Assembly (NCBI GenBank): GCA_030062745.1 | Contig: CP099840.1 | Location: 35,157,101-35,221,100 of the forward strand | Length of the DNA: 64,000 nucleotides | Source: Capitulum mitella | Lineage: Eukaryota; Arthropoda; Thecostraca; Pollicipedomorpha; Pollicipedidae | Direction: 5' to 3' | Shown here: positions 11,701 through 21,559 of the stretch, piece after piece | Layout: each line of letters opens with the position of its first letter | How positions within the stretch are numbered: position 1 is the stretch's first letter | Program-made: the position numbers and the translations under genes | The notes under the pieces: model-generated | What the model was told of the DNA's origin: nothing | The model's database searches: none | The model's input: the letters and a program-made list of their open reading frames with translations, nothing else

Positions 11701-14542
11701 TGGCAGCCGGACAAAGCAGGACGGCCGTCGCCTCCGGCAGTTTCACGGAATGACGCACGATCGGTAGACGGCCAACACCAGCCTTCCTCAACACTGCCAT
11801 TGACATTAAAAATCGCATCACGCCAAAATCATGAACATGGAATAATGAATACTAAAAGACCCCATTCAACGTCAAGCTCTTATGACCTGTGAACAGGTCA
11901 CGAGCCGACGTTATTAAGCAATAGAACATTGACGAACGGACACGGTACGGCCGTCCAATGCGTCGCTCACACCTACCTGGTTCACAACCAGAATCTGCTT
12001 GTGTCCGTCCAGCACGCAGATAATGTTGTCTAGCTCGTCGTAGTGGAAAATGGATCGTGTACCACCACTGCTGAACCAGATCATGACGGCGAACAGGAGA
12101 CGCTGCAAGCCGCCGCACTGAGCGCTCCGCGGCAGGGCCAGGTCACCTGGGACAGCACCACATGCCAGTCAGTTCACCCCGCCACAGGGTCAGGTCACTT
12201 GGGACAGCACCACACGCCGGTCAGTTCACCTCGCCACAGGGTCAGGTCACCTGGGACAGCACCACACGCCAGCCAGCTCACCCCGCCACTGGGTCAGGTC
12301 ACCTGGGACAGCAACCACACGCCGGCCAGTTCACCTCGCCACAGGGTCAGGTCACTTGGGACAGCACCACACGCCGGTCAGTTCACCTCGCCACAGGGCC
12401 AGGTCACCTGGGACAGCACTGCACGCCAGCCAGTTCACCCCGCCACAGGACCAGGTCCCGAGGAGCTGGCGCTGCGAGCAGTAGTAGCAGTGGTAGAAGT
12501 GATCCTGTAGAACAGCACCTCACGCCAGTCAGCGTATGAAGAGTGAGGCCGACTTGGTTTCCCTCTAAATTCGAATCGCATTTGACATCGCAAATGAATA
12601 CTTGATGCTCTGCTTCAGCATTTCGCATGCGAAGCATCGTAATTTTAAACGTCACGAGCGCCCTCAACATTGTTTACTGCCGTTATTGAGGGGTTCAAGA
12701 TGAACCTTAGAATAACGTGCCCAGAAACAAAAAAACTCCCATGATAGCCAAGTTCTGTCACTAGTTACGTCTGCTAAAAAACTTGCAAACCAGCGCGATG
12801 CGAAAGCAGATGCCTAAAATTCAGTGAATCTGGGTAGCTTCTAGCGAAACCTCATGATCAGACGACCCCTGCTGGGGAAGTTATTAGGCTTTAGGCAACG
12901 TAACGAACAGGCTGGGACGAAGGCGGGGGGGGCTAGTTTGATTTGTTTCCGGTGGTGCAAGTAAGACACACTGCCCACGGCCTCGTTCGCCATAACTTTA
13001 GCATTCATATTTTATTTAATTTCAAACATCTTACGAAGCGATTATTCTTCACTGGAACAGGCACCCCAAGGCTACCCAAGCTACTGCAAAAGCTTAATTT
13101 GTCAGCCTGACGTAAGCATTTTTGACAATCAGTGCATGAATCCCCTGCTCAACCATAAAACAACAATAGCTTGAACTTCTTTTACTTCGCGTTTTGGTTT
13201 AGAATCAGTTGACCCATCCACCCTACATATGCTGGCCTTGCCTGAACAAGGTGATGCGTTTTTCTCGAGCTAGCGCGTCATTTCAAGACGCTACTTATAG
13301 TCTTTTTACCAGGTACAAACTCGCTCGAAAATATCTCCATCATGTTCGCGGTATTGTCGGAGATTTTTTTCCCAAGACGTTTGAACTGTATGCATCGCTT
13401 ATCAACAACCCCACCAAATATTTTATCGGGTCACTTACTTTGCAGTTCCTCCGGTGCGCTGTGGACAAGGTAGTATTCCTTTTTCTTGTATTCTGACAGA
13501 AAACGAGAAAAATTCATGCTGGTATCACTGACACCACTATCTTGTTTTTTTCCTTCTTCGACTTGAACTTCCATATCTCCAAACTGTTCCCTGGCGGTGA
13601 ACAGGGCGACAAAATGTGGCAAAAAAACGTAACACGTCTGTGACCAACACAAGGCAGTTACATAAATGTACCTCAATCAAATGACATTTAGAATGAGCCG
13701 ATGATGTTAAACCCATGATCCCAGACTGGACTAGAACAACCTTTTCAAAATTAATTCTAGATCCCTCGCCCGAAATAGTGCATGCCATGCTCAAGACCTA
13801 GCCAAATGACAAATATAAATGCACAATGAAGGGCAACGTACTTGTGCCACCCGCAGTACTTCTACTCCACAACTCAAGGGCATGTGATGAAATGATGCAA
13901 ACAACATTCTCAAAAGTGCCATGGCGCTCGAACAGTGCCTACGGAGTCATCATCAGGCAGCACAACCAGTGCTGCGATCTGGATTTCTCGAGGCGCACGG
14001 GGAAAAACTGGCAGCCCTGCGGAGACACGGAGCGCTGCCGGTCGGGCGCCGCCCGCCCACCTCAGGTAGTCGTCCGTCCAGCGGTGGTAGGCCGGCTGCA
14101 GCTTGGCCAGGCCGCGGAAGAGAGCAGGCCGCCGCGGCTTGGTGTACTGGTTGAAAAACACGGACGGGTGCGGGAACTGGTCCAGCACGTCGATCGGCTC
14201 CTGGATGGGCGGCTGGTGGCTGCCGAGCGGGAGTCCGTGGCCCGGTGGCGCCGGCCGCCAGAACAGCACGTACTTGCCGACCACCACCCGCAGCTCGTTT
14301 CGCAGCTCGTCACCGTACCACGCGCATGCGTAAGACATGACCACAGCTAGCGCCAGCACCGCGATGGAAACCGCAGCTCTTCGTTTGTTTTCAAGCAGTA
14401 AAATTGTCATGTTACGTTGTTGGCTGTTGGTGGACTCATCATTCGACGGTTTCCTGTTTTTGTGTTCTGCTTGGCTGTCATTGCCAGTTCCAGGATCGTC
14501 TTGAATATCGCTTTTTGCAATATCGGAGTTAGATTCCGGCAT
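1244..14542 (-). CDS. Gene A: membrane-anchored cupin-8/JmjC 2-oxoglutarate oxygenase with EF-hand (7 coding exons)
   Basis: Joining 14542-14061, 13590-13439, 12146-11977, 9753-9663, 8755-8656, 1954-1826 and 1463-1244 gives an open frame of 448 codons (447 residues). Every junction is GT-AG with matching phase. The product has a polar N-terminus, one membrane helix at about residues 56-75, a cupin-8/JmjC fold with H246-x-D248 and distal H324 as the Fe(II) triad, then an EF-hand loop at 416-427 with Asp at positions 1, 3 and 5 and Glu at 12. N-glycosylation sequons (NFS, NVT, NET) lie after the helix, which suggests a type II protein with a lumenal or extracellular catalytic domain. Members of this fold hydroxylate or demethylate protein or RNA substrates using 2-oxoglutarate and O2; the substrate here is unknown. 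The calcium site suggests Ca-dependent folding or control (inference). Gene B is its tandem paralogue. Confidence 0.9.
1826..1954 (-). CDS. Gene A exon 6
   Basis: The exon is 129 bases, phase 2 in and phase 2 out, with acceptor CTGCAG|GAACGT and donor TACCA|GTGAGT. It encodes NVAVNMWFARMVWLNETDC and a linker ending in DMDPHESVFMY. The N-V-A-V-N-x-W strand closes the cupin barrel in JmjC enzymes. Intron 5 before it is 6.7 kb, against 2.0 kb in gene B. Confidence 0.9.
3436..3468. repeat. (TA)n(TG)n microsatellite
   Basis: A run of alternating AT followed by GT dinucleotides within intron 5 of gene A. Confidence 0.9.
3659..3772. repeat. (CA)n...(TA)n compound microsatellite
   Basis: About 55 bases of CA-rich repeat with CG interruptions, then a short spacer and a long TA run. 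It lies in intron 5 of gene A. Confidence 0.92.
4380..5500. repeat. Interspersed repeat, copy in gene A intron 5
   Basis: The segment beginning CTACAGCCCGGCAAAGCCGA and running past the AGGTCAATCGAGGTCAACCA stretch matches about 40,925-41,190, and its later part (ATGTAACGAATGATCTC onward) matches about 43,115-43,700. Both matches lie in intron 2 of gene B. The positions differ relative to the exons, so this is a dispersed family rather than part of the gene duplication. No reading frame of note is present. Confidence 0.6.
5672..5715. repeat. (TA)n microsatellite
   Basis: A run of TA dinucleotides starting with two ACATAT units, in intron 5 of gene A. Confidence 0.9.
6895..7135. other. GC-rich segment conserved between the introns of genes A and B
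   Basis: The core around 7,045-7,125 (CGTGACATTTCGA..., then GCCGCCTCCCCCGGCCGTCA, then CAACGACCCGCT) is closely matched at 36,465-36,541. Both copies lie in intron 5 of their gene, in the same orientation. An internal length difference changes the reading frame, so coding use is unlikely. It may be a retained regulatory segment or simply a slowly diverged part of the duplication. Confidence 0.6.
8656..8755 (-). CDS. Gene A exon 5: distal iron-binding histidine
   Basis: The exon is 100 bases, phase 1 in and phase 2 out, with acceptor CATCCGCAG|GTATTC and donor CTCGAG|GTACGT. It encodes MPWYNVTVKKGDCFYLPYKW followed by PHYVRSSDSR. GDCFYLPYKWPH is the 'GD.lylP..w.H' signature, with H324 as third metal ligand. 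A sequon (NVT) lies on the preceding strand. Confidence 0.9.
9663..9753 (-). CDS. Gene A exon 4
   Basis: The exon is 91 bases, phase 0 in and phase 1 out, with acceptor TGTTACAG|GACGAC and donor TTTCCAG|GTGAGC. It encodes DDAAKHLEFDRMVE, then LYSSVDVESVDMYRFP, a stretch that in cupin-8 proteins links the iron-binding strand pair to the distal histidine strand. Gene B has the same length, phase and most residues. Confidence 0.9.
11977..12146 (-). CDS. Gene A exon 3: H-x-D iron-binding motif
   Basis: The exon is 170 bases, phase 1 in and phase 0 out. It carries DLALPRSAQCGG, then WFSSGGTRS and HYDELDN, which supply the first two Fe(II) ligands of the facial triad (H246 and D248). The frame from exon 2 requires the acceptor CTGTCCCAG|GTGACCTGG at 12,147-12,148. 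That acceptor sits inside the first unit of the adjoining 52-bp minisatellite. The donor is AACCAG|GTAGGT. Confidence 0.88.
12141..12460. repeat. 52-bp minisatellite crossing the intron 2/exon 3 border of gene A
   Basis: Units begin GGTCACCTGGGACAGCACCA at 12,141, 12,193, 12,245, 12,297, 12,350 and 12,402, with a degenerate seventh at 12,454. The period is 52 bases, and 53 once. On the gene strand each unit reads ...GTGCTGTCCCAG|GTGACCTG..., that is, a 3' splice site plus the first bases of exon 3. The first unit supplies the acceptor required by the reading frame. Two units (12,193 and 12,350) read CCCAAG|TGACC instead, moving the AG by one base. Confidence 0.93.
13439..13590 (-). CDS. Gene A exon 2
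   Basis: The exon is 152 bases, phase 2 in and phase 1 out, bounded by CCGCCAG|GGAACAG and CAAA|GTAAGT. It encodes EQFGDMEVQVEEGKK, a Ser/Asp-rich link, NFSRFLSEYK and YYLVHSAPEEL. The order 'fgd...v....f..fl..y......yyl' is typical of the JmjC N-terminal region before the double-stranded beta-helix. Gene B has an exon of exactly the same length but clearly diverged in sequence. Confidence 0.88.
14061..14542 (-). CDS. Gene A exon 1: cytosolic tail, membrane anchor, start of cupin domain
   Basis: Exon 1 encodes residues 1-160 plus two bases of codon 161. The start ATG is the first in frame after a likely 3' splice site (TTGTTTTCAG, 18 bases upstream). The first 55 residues are polar and low in hydrophobics, followed by KRR and a helix of about 20 residues (AAVSIAVLALAVVMSYACAW). 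The C-terminal part, HPSVFFNQYTKPRRPALFRG, is the usual opening strand of cupin-8 proteins, where the chain enters the fold at a phrase of the type 'rPvlfrg'. The donor is CTGAG|GTGGGC. The last 224 bases are nearly identical to gene B although the first half is not. Confidence 0.9.
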
Positions 14543-14560
14543 AACTTAAACAGTTGTTTT

Positions 14561-14718
14561 CTGAAAACAATGGAATGAAATCCGTAACAACCCAGCCGGT
14601 GGTGATATTCATTTATTGAGCAGTGAATGAATTTGTATCGCAAGGTAGACGCAGGTAATGACACACCAAAGCTGCTTAGCAGGACTGGTGAATGGTGGCG
14701 GCTGGTGACCAACTTACT
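14561..14718 (-). promoter_or_regulatory. Likely 5' UTR intron of gene A
   Basis: On the minus strand a donor (CACCA|GTAAGTT) at 14,716-14,717 and an acceptor (TTGTTTTCAG) at 14,561-14,562 frame a small intron just upstream of the start codon. Gene B has the equivalent pair (GTAAGTT at 46,930-46,931 and TTTGTTTTCAG at 46,787-46,788). Conservation of both splice signals supports a noncoding first exon ending at 14,718. No promoter motif is called. Confidence 0.45.
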
Positions 14719-15952
14719 GGTGAAAGTTCAGTAACATGCTACAATACTGTAACATGTTACTGCAGTTTTAGTGTTTACGTTACTTTACACTATTCACACC
14801 ATATAATGCGCACATTTTTTGCCACAACTTACAGTATTTAGTGTTTGTTCGTTTATAGTACTGTAAAAGGCATTGGTTTAACATGTCTTTCCCAGAAGTT
14901 TATCAGTGATTTCCATAACGCCATCAGTACAGCAACTGCCATTTGTTATTCCCATTATGTTTTGCAGAATTCGGTAGCATACTTCATTTCACACAAAAGA
15001 TTCAAGATCATACCACAGACCAGCCAAAAAACTATGAATTAACTTAGAGCCGATGGCAGCCTAAGAATACAGTCAATTTTTCCTATGGGGCAAAGTGGCT
15101 GAGGCTTAGAAATGTCCGCAGTGAAATCAGGATTGAACATAGAGTAATAGAGCTGTATGCAGTGAACTACATGAAGACAAAACAGAGCAACACAGCTGTC
15201 TGCTATGAATGACGGGAGAAACCATTAGTCAAAGAAGCCATCTAACGTGAATTAATAAAAAAAGTTTAGGAAAGCTGAATGAGTTAGAAGCCAGCAATGC
15301 CAGGTTGTGAAAAGTTATAGGTTAAAAACTTTTCGTTACTGTAGCTTTCATTTGGTAAACGCAAACAATATGGCATGTAAATCGATATGAAAAGTATGCA
15401 TACCTTGCATCAATTGCCGTGTACAATGAGGCGCGACAAACCACATCTTTCATTCCACACAGGAAAACGTCATCGATCTAAGTTTTTTTCGCAGTAGACA
15501 TAAGTATAATGCGTCCGATGTTATACAAACCCAAAAATTGCGGCACAACTTGATACGCCTTCGTCCTTGGGTTCGGTGATTGACCAGCATGGTTTTCAAG
15601 GATTAGAAGGGTGGTTGCAAAGTCATCTTCGGATAATGTGTTTCATAAATACTGTCCAAAGTGTCTCGTTTGCATGCATTCAGCGGCCTTCTTACCAATA
15701 TGGTCTCTAAGAAAACCGTATTCAGCTTTCTTCGTAATGGCACGCGCTCTTGATGGGGTGAAGCATCGTGTCTTATTCCTCTTGGCACCACCTGATGGTC
15801 GCGCCACCACAGAAGAAAAATGATCTGGATCTAGGTCTTGGCTTTGTTTCTGTAGTTTTGCATTTTCGCATTCATCTTGCACTTTAGGTATTTTCTTCAA
15901 CAAATATTTTTGTCATCCGACCGGGGCTTTTCTTGTTAGTTGCGCCCAATTC

Positions 15953-15990
15953 ATACACACACACACGCGCGCGCGCGCGCGCGCGCGCGT
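15953..15990. repeat. (CA)n(CG)n microsatellite
   Basis: CA dinucleotides pass into an unbroken run of CG dinucleotides, a potential Z-DNA-forming tract. Confidence 0.9.
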
Positions 15991-17965
15991 ACGCACTATG
16001 TACATCGCAGAGGTTTCGTTTTTCGGCACCCTTGTCTTGACACCAAGTCTTGACCACACGCTTGCTGCTTGGATCCCCAAGTGGCACTACGGGCACACGC
16101 AAGAGCCATCTCGATTTCTCAGGCCCAGTGAAACAGAATACTTCACCGGTGACATGAAGTGAGGGCGGTGCCCTCGAAAAATGCCCCCGGACTGAATCAC
16201 GTATTTTATGGCGGATCACGTCCGTGAACCCACAGCCGCAGATACTGAACGGTAAAGCGTTCATCCCGCGACAAGGCGAACATTTCCTAGTTGCTGGCAT
16301 TTCCTGGGTAGGAGCCCGTCGAGGAAAAGCCTGCCGTGTGTCAGGTTTGATTAAAAGACCTGTCACTCAACGGTTACGCACGTTTACCGTTCGCACCAAC
16401 GGGGTGATCGTTCTCAGGTGTCTGTTCGGATGTCAGAAGGTACATTCTCCCACCGTAAAGTCGAATAATATGGGTCCGTAACGATGTTTTTAATCAGATG
16501 TTGATGCTTGTTTTCTGAAGAATATGTTAGCATAATGGATTTGATGTTTATATGTTTGGCAGAACTTGTATGTCTTCGGCAGTGGAACTTGAAATGAAAT
16601 TCGACCAGTGGGATTGACGACGCTGACAAGCATAAAAAGACACTGATTATAACAATAAACGCGCGACTGATGGCACGTACATGTAAAAATGAAGGTCTTT
16701 TCACGAAGAAACCCTGCACAGTCAAATGTTCAAAAAACACACACACATACACACACATGCCAATATCGGGGAGAATAACCAATGAAAAGGCTGGCAACTC
16801 CTCGAGACCACATATTTCAAGCAATCTGTCATATGCGGCTGATGAAAATCTTTCCACATTCCTCATCGTCAACTTTCTCACAAAAGCATTTGGGACAACA
16901 GAGGCAGCGATATTACCCAACTTGCTGGTCGAGTCTTCATCGGTTTCCCCATACATAACCTGGTGTTCGATAAAGTTGGGTGGAAAATAAACTCTGGAAT
17001 TTCAAAACCCTAAATGTTTTTTCAGTGTCACCCACAGCTGGAATGCCAGAAAACTTAATTTTATATTTTTCCAGTCTTCGCCGTGATGACAGTAAAATTT
17101 GTTTTTCCGCCATAATGCGATTTCTGAAGCAACCTTTTCCGCAAATGCCTAAATGTTGCCGCATTTTTTGGTCAAACACGCATTTCTTGTTCCAACATCC
17201 TTGCCAGGGCATTTCGCAACGTAGACAGCTTGGTCTGGGGGTTAGGAGCCAATCTCCTTGTCACTGTAGAATATGGCGAACATCTTGCTTTTGTTCTTAT
17301 TCTTGACATCTGTGCGGTCCTCAGTCTTGCGTCTCCTTATCACGACTGCGCACACTACGCAGCGCTCCGCACCATTGCGTTGTCAGCTCTGTCCACCGTA
17401 CACCGACAGAGGACAATATCTGCGTACAACCGCCGGCAACTCTGCACGGCAACTCTCGACAGTAGTAACGACGGCATACCTCTTTACGCAGTAAAGGGAA
17501 AACTGGAGGAAAAAGTCTCTGGGTTTGCAATGCGATGCAGATTCTTAACTCTTGGCCCATGACATGCATCTTTTGGTATTTATTAATCATAAGTCAGTTC
17601 ATCTCGTCATCAGACGAAAAGGTTGAGAAATGCGTATTTATGTTACCCCAATACAAAATTCAGGCTTCTAAATCACAAAGAAAGAATGGTTGTCTTTTTC
17701 ACATCATCCCGAATCTATTTATACTCCTTACGACCCACTTGGAGTCCTACTGAATCATTATATGGAGCTGCGGGCGCAGTTCACGCGCATTATCGGGCAG
17801 GGGGAAATAAATAAACCAAATACGTAACGGGACATTTTTTTGAAACACATAAAATTACGTTTCCAGCGTCTCAGATGTGGGATACATTGAAAAATATGTA
17901 TGTTTTTTAAAGTCCAAATTTTATTTCTTTTTCACTCCACCTTGATGTTCAATGTTGGCGATCCG

Positions 17966-18096
17966 CTAATCTGTACTGCCACACCATGGGCGCTTGTGTC
18001 TGTCTGCTTGTGTCTGAGGGACTGGCGCTGAGAAAACTGTGTGAACTAAGGCTAACAGAAGCATAACAAATGTCATGGTGATTTCAGTAACCACCC
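17966..18096 (-). pseudogene. Truncated copy of the mucin-like gene's 5' coding region
   Basis: The minus strand from the acceptor-like TGCATTGCAG at 18,096 downward matches the 5' end of the gene at 58,755-60,716, including the same splice-site position one base before the start codon. The ancestral ATG has become GTG (18,092-18,094). Using the next ATG at 18,076, the frame keeps a hydrophobic leader and the SAPVPQ cleavage region, then runs out of frame after an indel and stops at TAG (17,966-17,968), 36 residues in all. Homology continues for a few bases past the stop (GGATCGCC...) and then ends. It is probably a relic; a short secreted peptide is possible but unsupported. Confidence 0.75.
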
Positions 18097-18739
18097 TGCA
18101 ATGCAGTGACAAGAAATAGTTAATTTGATTTAATAATCATCAGTATAATAACCAAATTATAGCCGAAACAGTTGTTAGTTAGGCTCATGGCTTTTAATTA
18201 CAGTACTTGCATGATGCTTGTTAAATGGCATGAAACATTTTAAATTCAACACTTTAAAGCGATATGTTCCGCATGATTCTGCTTGATAAAACACTTGTAT
18301 GCCAAAAAAACATTTTGTTATTGCAAATGTCTTCAGTCTGGTTGGCAGTTAAGTTCCTTTTTTGGCCTCGCTACTTATAGACTCAGATACCAAAGCCGGA
18401 CATATGTTTTCGCCTTGAACGTTGTGGAACAATAAGGGTCACTGAAAAAGGGTTTTTAAACAGTTTCATTTCGAGGAGTGCACCGTTCGGCGATTCTCTT
18501 CCTTACTATGGTGTTCTGCCTGCCGGGGTCACAGTTTTAGGCATCTAATTTTGCGGAAGGGATGCGGCCTTGGAACAACCTGATATGTTTCAAACACGTT
18601 ACAACAAGCTATAGTGACGTTAACCAAGGCATGTCATAACCACGAGGCATTTCAACCACGTTACAACAAGCTATAGTGACGTTAACCGAGTAATCATAAT
18701 GAAATGTTATCGATATGAAACTCAGATCGTTCTTCGAAG

Positions 18740-18975
18740 GAACTCCTCCAGGGCCGTCAGCTGTTCAAGTGGTGGCAATCTCCCCGAGTGTCACCTGCTT
18801 AGACGATGGGCCTCTCCGTCACTGGTCGTCAACTTTTCAGATGGACTCCGCCGTCAGCTCCTTGGACGAAGCCCACCCTCAGTGTCAGCTCCTCAGACGG
18901 ATCCCTCCGTGACCACCAGCTCCTCAGATGGACCCCTTTACGATCGTCACTTCTTCAGACAGACCTCTTCATGAG
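18740..18975. repeat. Degenerate minisatellite (TCAGCTCCTCAGAYGGA family)
   Basis: Irregular copies, about 30-60 bases apart, of a unit containing CAGCTCCTCAGAYGGA and a following CCCTCYGTGACC. The same unit occurs in inverse orientation at about 33,620-33,905. Confidence 0.75.
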
Positions 18976-19389
18976 GAGTTTAAGTTGCACAACATTCCTT
19001 TTTGTTCACCACGGGCAGCTCCTTGTTGAACAGCCTTTCGTTGCAAGACGGGTGATGTGCGCGCCTGCCGGACCCTCACGCACCGGGCGCTCCTGTCCGC
19101 CGTCGCCGTCGACGCCAGCACCATCAGACCATGGCACCGATGCCACCCGCTACGCCCTGAGTCTCGCAGCCAGAGCCAGCAGACCTCTGGCCTGCCTCTG
19201 GTGGATTTCACCTACAGATGCTGCCGGCCTTCTGGGTCATGGCGCAGGAGCTGAGGGGACACGTCCCCATCGATTGCCTCTGGCAACGTCCATGGTCGCA
19301 ACAAAGCCCTACGTCGGCAGTCTAGGATGAATCCCTCGTACTCACTGTCAGGAGGGCATCAGCATTCGTGCGCTTCGTACCCCACGCTC

Positions 19390-21240
19390 CGGTCGGGCGT
19401 TCATCACCATCGTGGAGGAGCCAGAGCACCCTGAAATGTAGTAACGACTCACCTGTGCGAAGAGAAAAGTGGATGGCGGGATGCGCTAAACGTCAGTCAG
19501 ACAGCGGATGTCGTGAGCGGGCGGCTGGCACCAGCGGCGGACGAGCCCGGGAAGACGGTCCGTCTGCCGATCAGGACCGCGGCGGTCTCAGCGAGGGACT
19601 GAGAGCTCGACGGTGGCACCCGGCCGGGCTCCCCGATGTCCCCGCTGCCGGCACAGGCGGGCCGCCTGTCGGGTCGCCGGCGCGTAAAGGCCAGTCGGTT
19701 CGAACGCGCCGCGTCCCGGCCCCGTGCAGCAGCGGTCGTGACATTTGGGAAGTGGGAAACATGCCGACACGGGAGTGCAGTAGCCAGAGCATCAATTGGG
19801 CCGCATGTTGCGACCGTGAATTGGAGGAGAAAATGTTTGGCTGACATGCATAAGTATCCTCAATCACAAAACTCCCGAAAGCCTTCAAGGATTCCGTAAA
19901 CACGCGATCCACTGCCTGGAGGGAAGCCTTGCTCCCGTCGCGGTCAGCTGATGGCACTGGTGACCGACATTGGTATGCCAGGTCGCAAAATAGAAAACGC
20001 ACGACCCGGCTTGAAACCATTTCGGAAATGACGAAACGGAACCCGCGATTTTATTGGATGGAGTGATTGTTTAAATAATCAAATATAATAAAGAAAAATA
20101 AAGAGTGGGACGAAAATGAAAACTCTCACAAAATAAATACCTAAAATTCCACTGAACCGCCAGTGTTAAAAAAAAACATCAAAATGAGCAGGCAAACATT
20201 TCAATCTGATCATTGGTGTGGTGGTTAACGGTAGCAGTTACGGGCATGCGCTCGAACAGAGATTAGACTTGTGATTCCCTGGTCTGCTTCACTGACAACG
20301 ACAATACAGTTATTCTTTGCAGGAATGTATCTTTTTAAAATGTACTGGGGATGCCCACTCATACACCATTTTAGGAACTCCAAAACATATGGTTTGGAGT
20401 TTCCAAGCCCAATTCCCAATTCTCAATTCGGTCACAATATTGTGGCTGCCCACCTCATATGGTCTCATGTTATATTCAAAGTTTTGTTGTCCTTCAGTAC
20501 TGGGGTGTCGAAGCACCCACTTAATGACAGAAGGCTACAATCGTGACTCTTGGAGAGGCAGCACAGCCAGAGACGTTTTTTTCGAGGATGAGAAAAAAAT
20601 GGTGTAAGACAGTTTGCTCCACTGAAGCTAGTTATTTTCGACGAAGCAATGAACTTTATAGACGTCTTACGCAGAAATCCTTGACTAAATACATTTCAGG
20701 AAATGACCACGTAAAAATCGTCAAATGCTATTTTTTGTTCTGCAGTCGGGGCAGCGAGACATCCGCATTCGAAAGCCAGGAGCACGAGGGACAGCAGTTG
20801 CAGTGGCGTACCCGTAATGGCGACACAGCAGTGACCAGCAACAGTAACCCTTCAACGTTTGAAGGTCTTGCCAGATTTACGCTTGCGCGTGCTATATGGC
20901 AACACATATAAGAGGAGAAAGCGAGGGAAAAGTAAAAAAAAGATCTGCAATTAAATGCCTCCAAAGTTATGTGACTCTCCGGAGAAGATGTTTGGGTTAG
21001 TGCAGACACTTTGAACAGAACTGTCCTTACGCCGTTTTCGCTTTCGCCCATATAGACCTTTCGTTGTTTTCAAGACATATTGGTGCAAAACCACCTTGGT
21101 GTCCAGTTTTCTCCTCGAAATTATTATTGTTCTTGCTATTTTTAAGTCAGCAAGACAAAAATGTAGCGGTCGAAATATAAGGACTTTTTAACTGGAAAGG
21201 CAGGACAAGCGTCTGGCAGTCTGGCAAAAATAAAAGTGAG
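19390..21240. repeat. Upstream duplicated segment, copy 1
   Basis: Matches 50,280-51,705 in order and orientation, with GC-rich blocks such as CGTCCCGGCCCCGTGCAGCA and later AT-rich blocks. Minus-strand frames in the two copies (around 19,500-20,020 and 50,430-50,770) resemble each other but are offset by a one-base difference near 19,850/50,680. No intact shared protein is seen. Copy 1 has about 270 extra bases (about 20,180-20,450) that copy 2 lacks. Confidence 0.75.
20214..20450. mobile_element. Possible tRNA-derived SINE-like insertion
   Basis: This part of copy 1 has no counterpart in copy 2 (gap near 50,925). It opens with TGGTGTGGTGGTTAACGG, which resembles a tRNA A-box, and about 45 bases on has TTGTGATTCCC, a weak B-box. 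No target duplication or A-rich tail was identified, so a non-SINE insertion or a deletion in copy 2 is equally possible. Confidence 0.3.
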
Positions 21241-21559
21241 CTACGATGAAACGCCTTCTCGTTTTTTAATTAGTGAGCTACATATTTTGCATCGTGCCGT
21301 TTTCAGGAACCAGCTGACCAAAGACCACTTACAGAGCACTGGCATTTTATACAAACCTTGAACGCCAAAAGAGAGAGCCACCTGCCTCCGGCGTGGACGC
21401 CACTTCCGCGCGAGTTTGAAAACCGTTCGAGCTTGTGGGATTCGTCCGGCTTTACGCGCGTGCGTGGCGTACTGTGTGCAGTGTGTGATACCATACCTTC
21501 AGAACAGCAATGTGGCTGAAGACGTCTTGCATCAGAAAACTGCATGGCAATGTCTGAGA

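Larger units (their letters stand above)
14545..17960. other. Upstream flank of gene A, no clear gene
   Basis: The first 200 bases resemble the upstream flank of gene B (46,770-46,960). The rest contains a CA/CG microsatellite near 15,953-15,990. Several minus-strand frames of 85-180 codons lie between 15,600 and 17,300; none shows a domain I recognise, and they overlap simple repeats. Confidence 0.5.

Noticed and set aside
12043..12510. 155- and 125-codon plus-strand frames with a repeated protein pattern
   Set aside because: They are the antisense translation of exon 3 and the 52-bp minisatellite of gene A.
13826..14350. 174-codon plus-strand frame, and the similar frame at 46,229-46,579
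   Set aside because: Antisense shadows of exon 1 in genes A and B; codon structure and splice signals support the minus strand.
15600..17300. Series of minus-strand frames suggesting a transposase
   Set aside because: A few Cys/His pairs are present but no THAP, DDE or other signature could be confirmed, and the frames are broken by simple repeats.
19497..20020. Possible duplicated minus-strand gene shared with 50,430-50,770
   Set aside because: The two copies differ by frameshifting changes and share no intact frame or consistent splice sites, so no gene is called.
20214..20290. tRNA gene
   Set aside because: An A-box-like word is present but no cloverleaf can be drawn and the B-box is poor.
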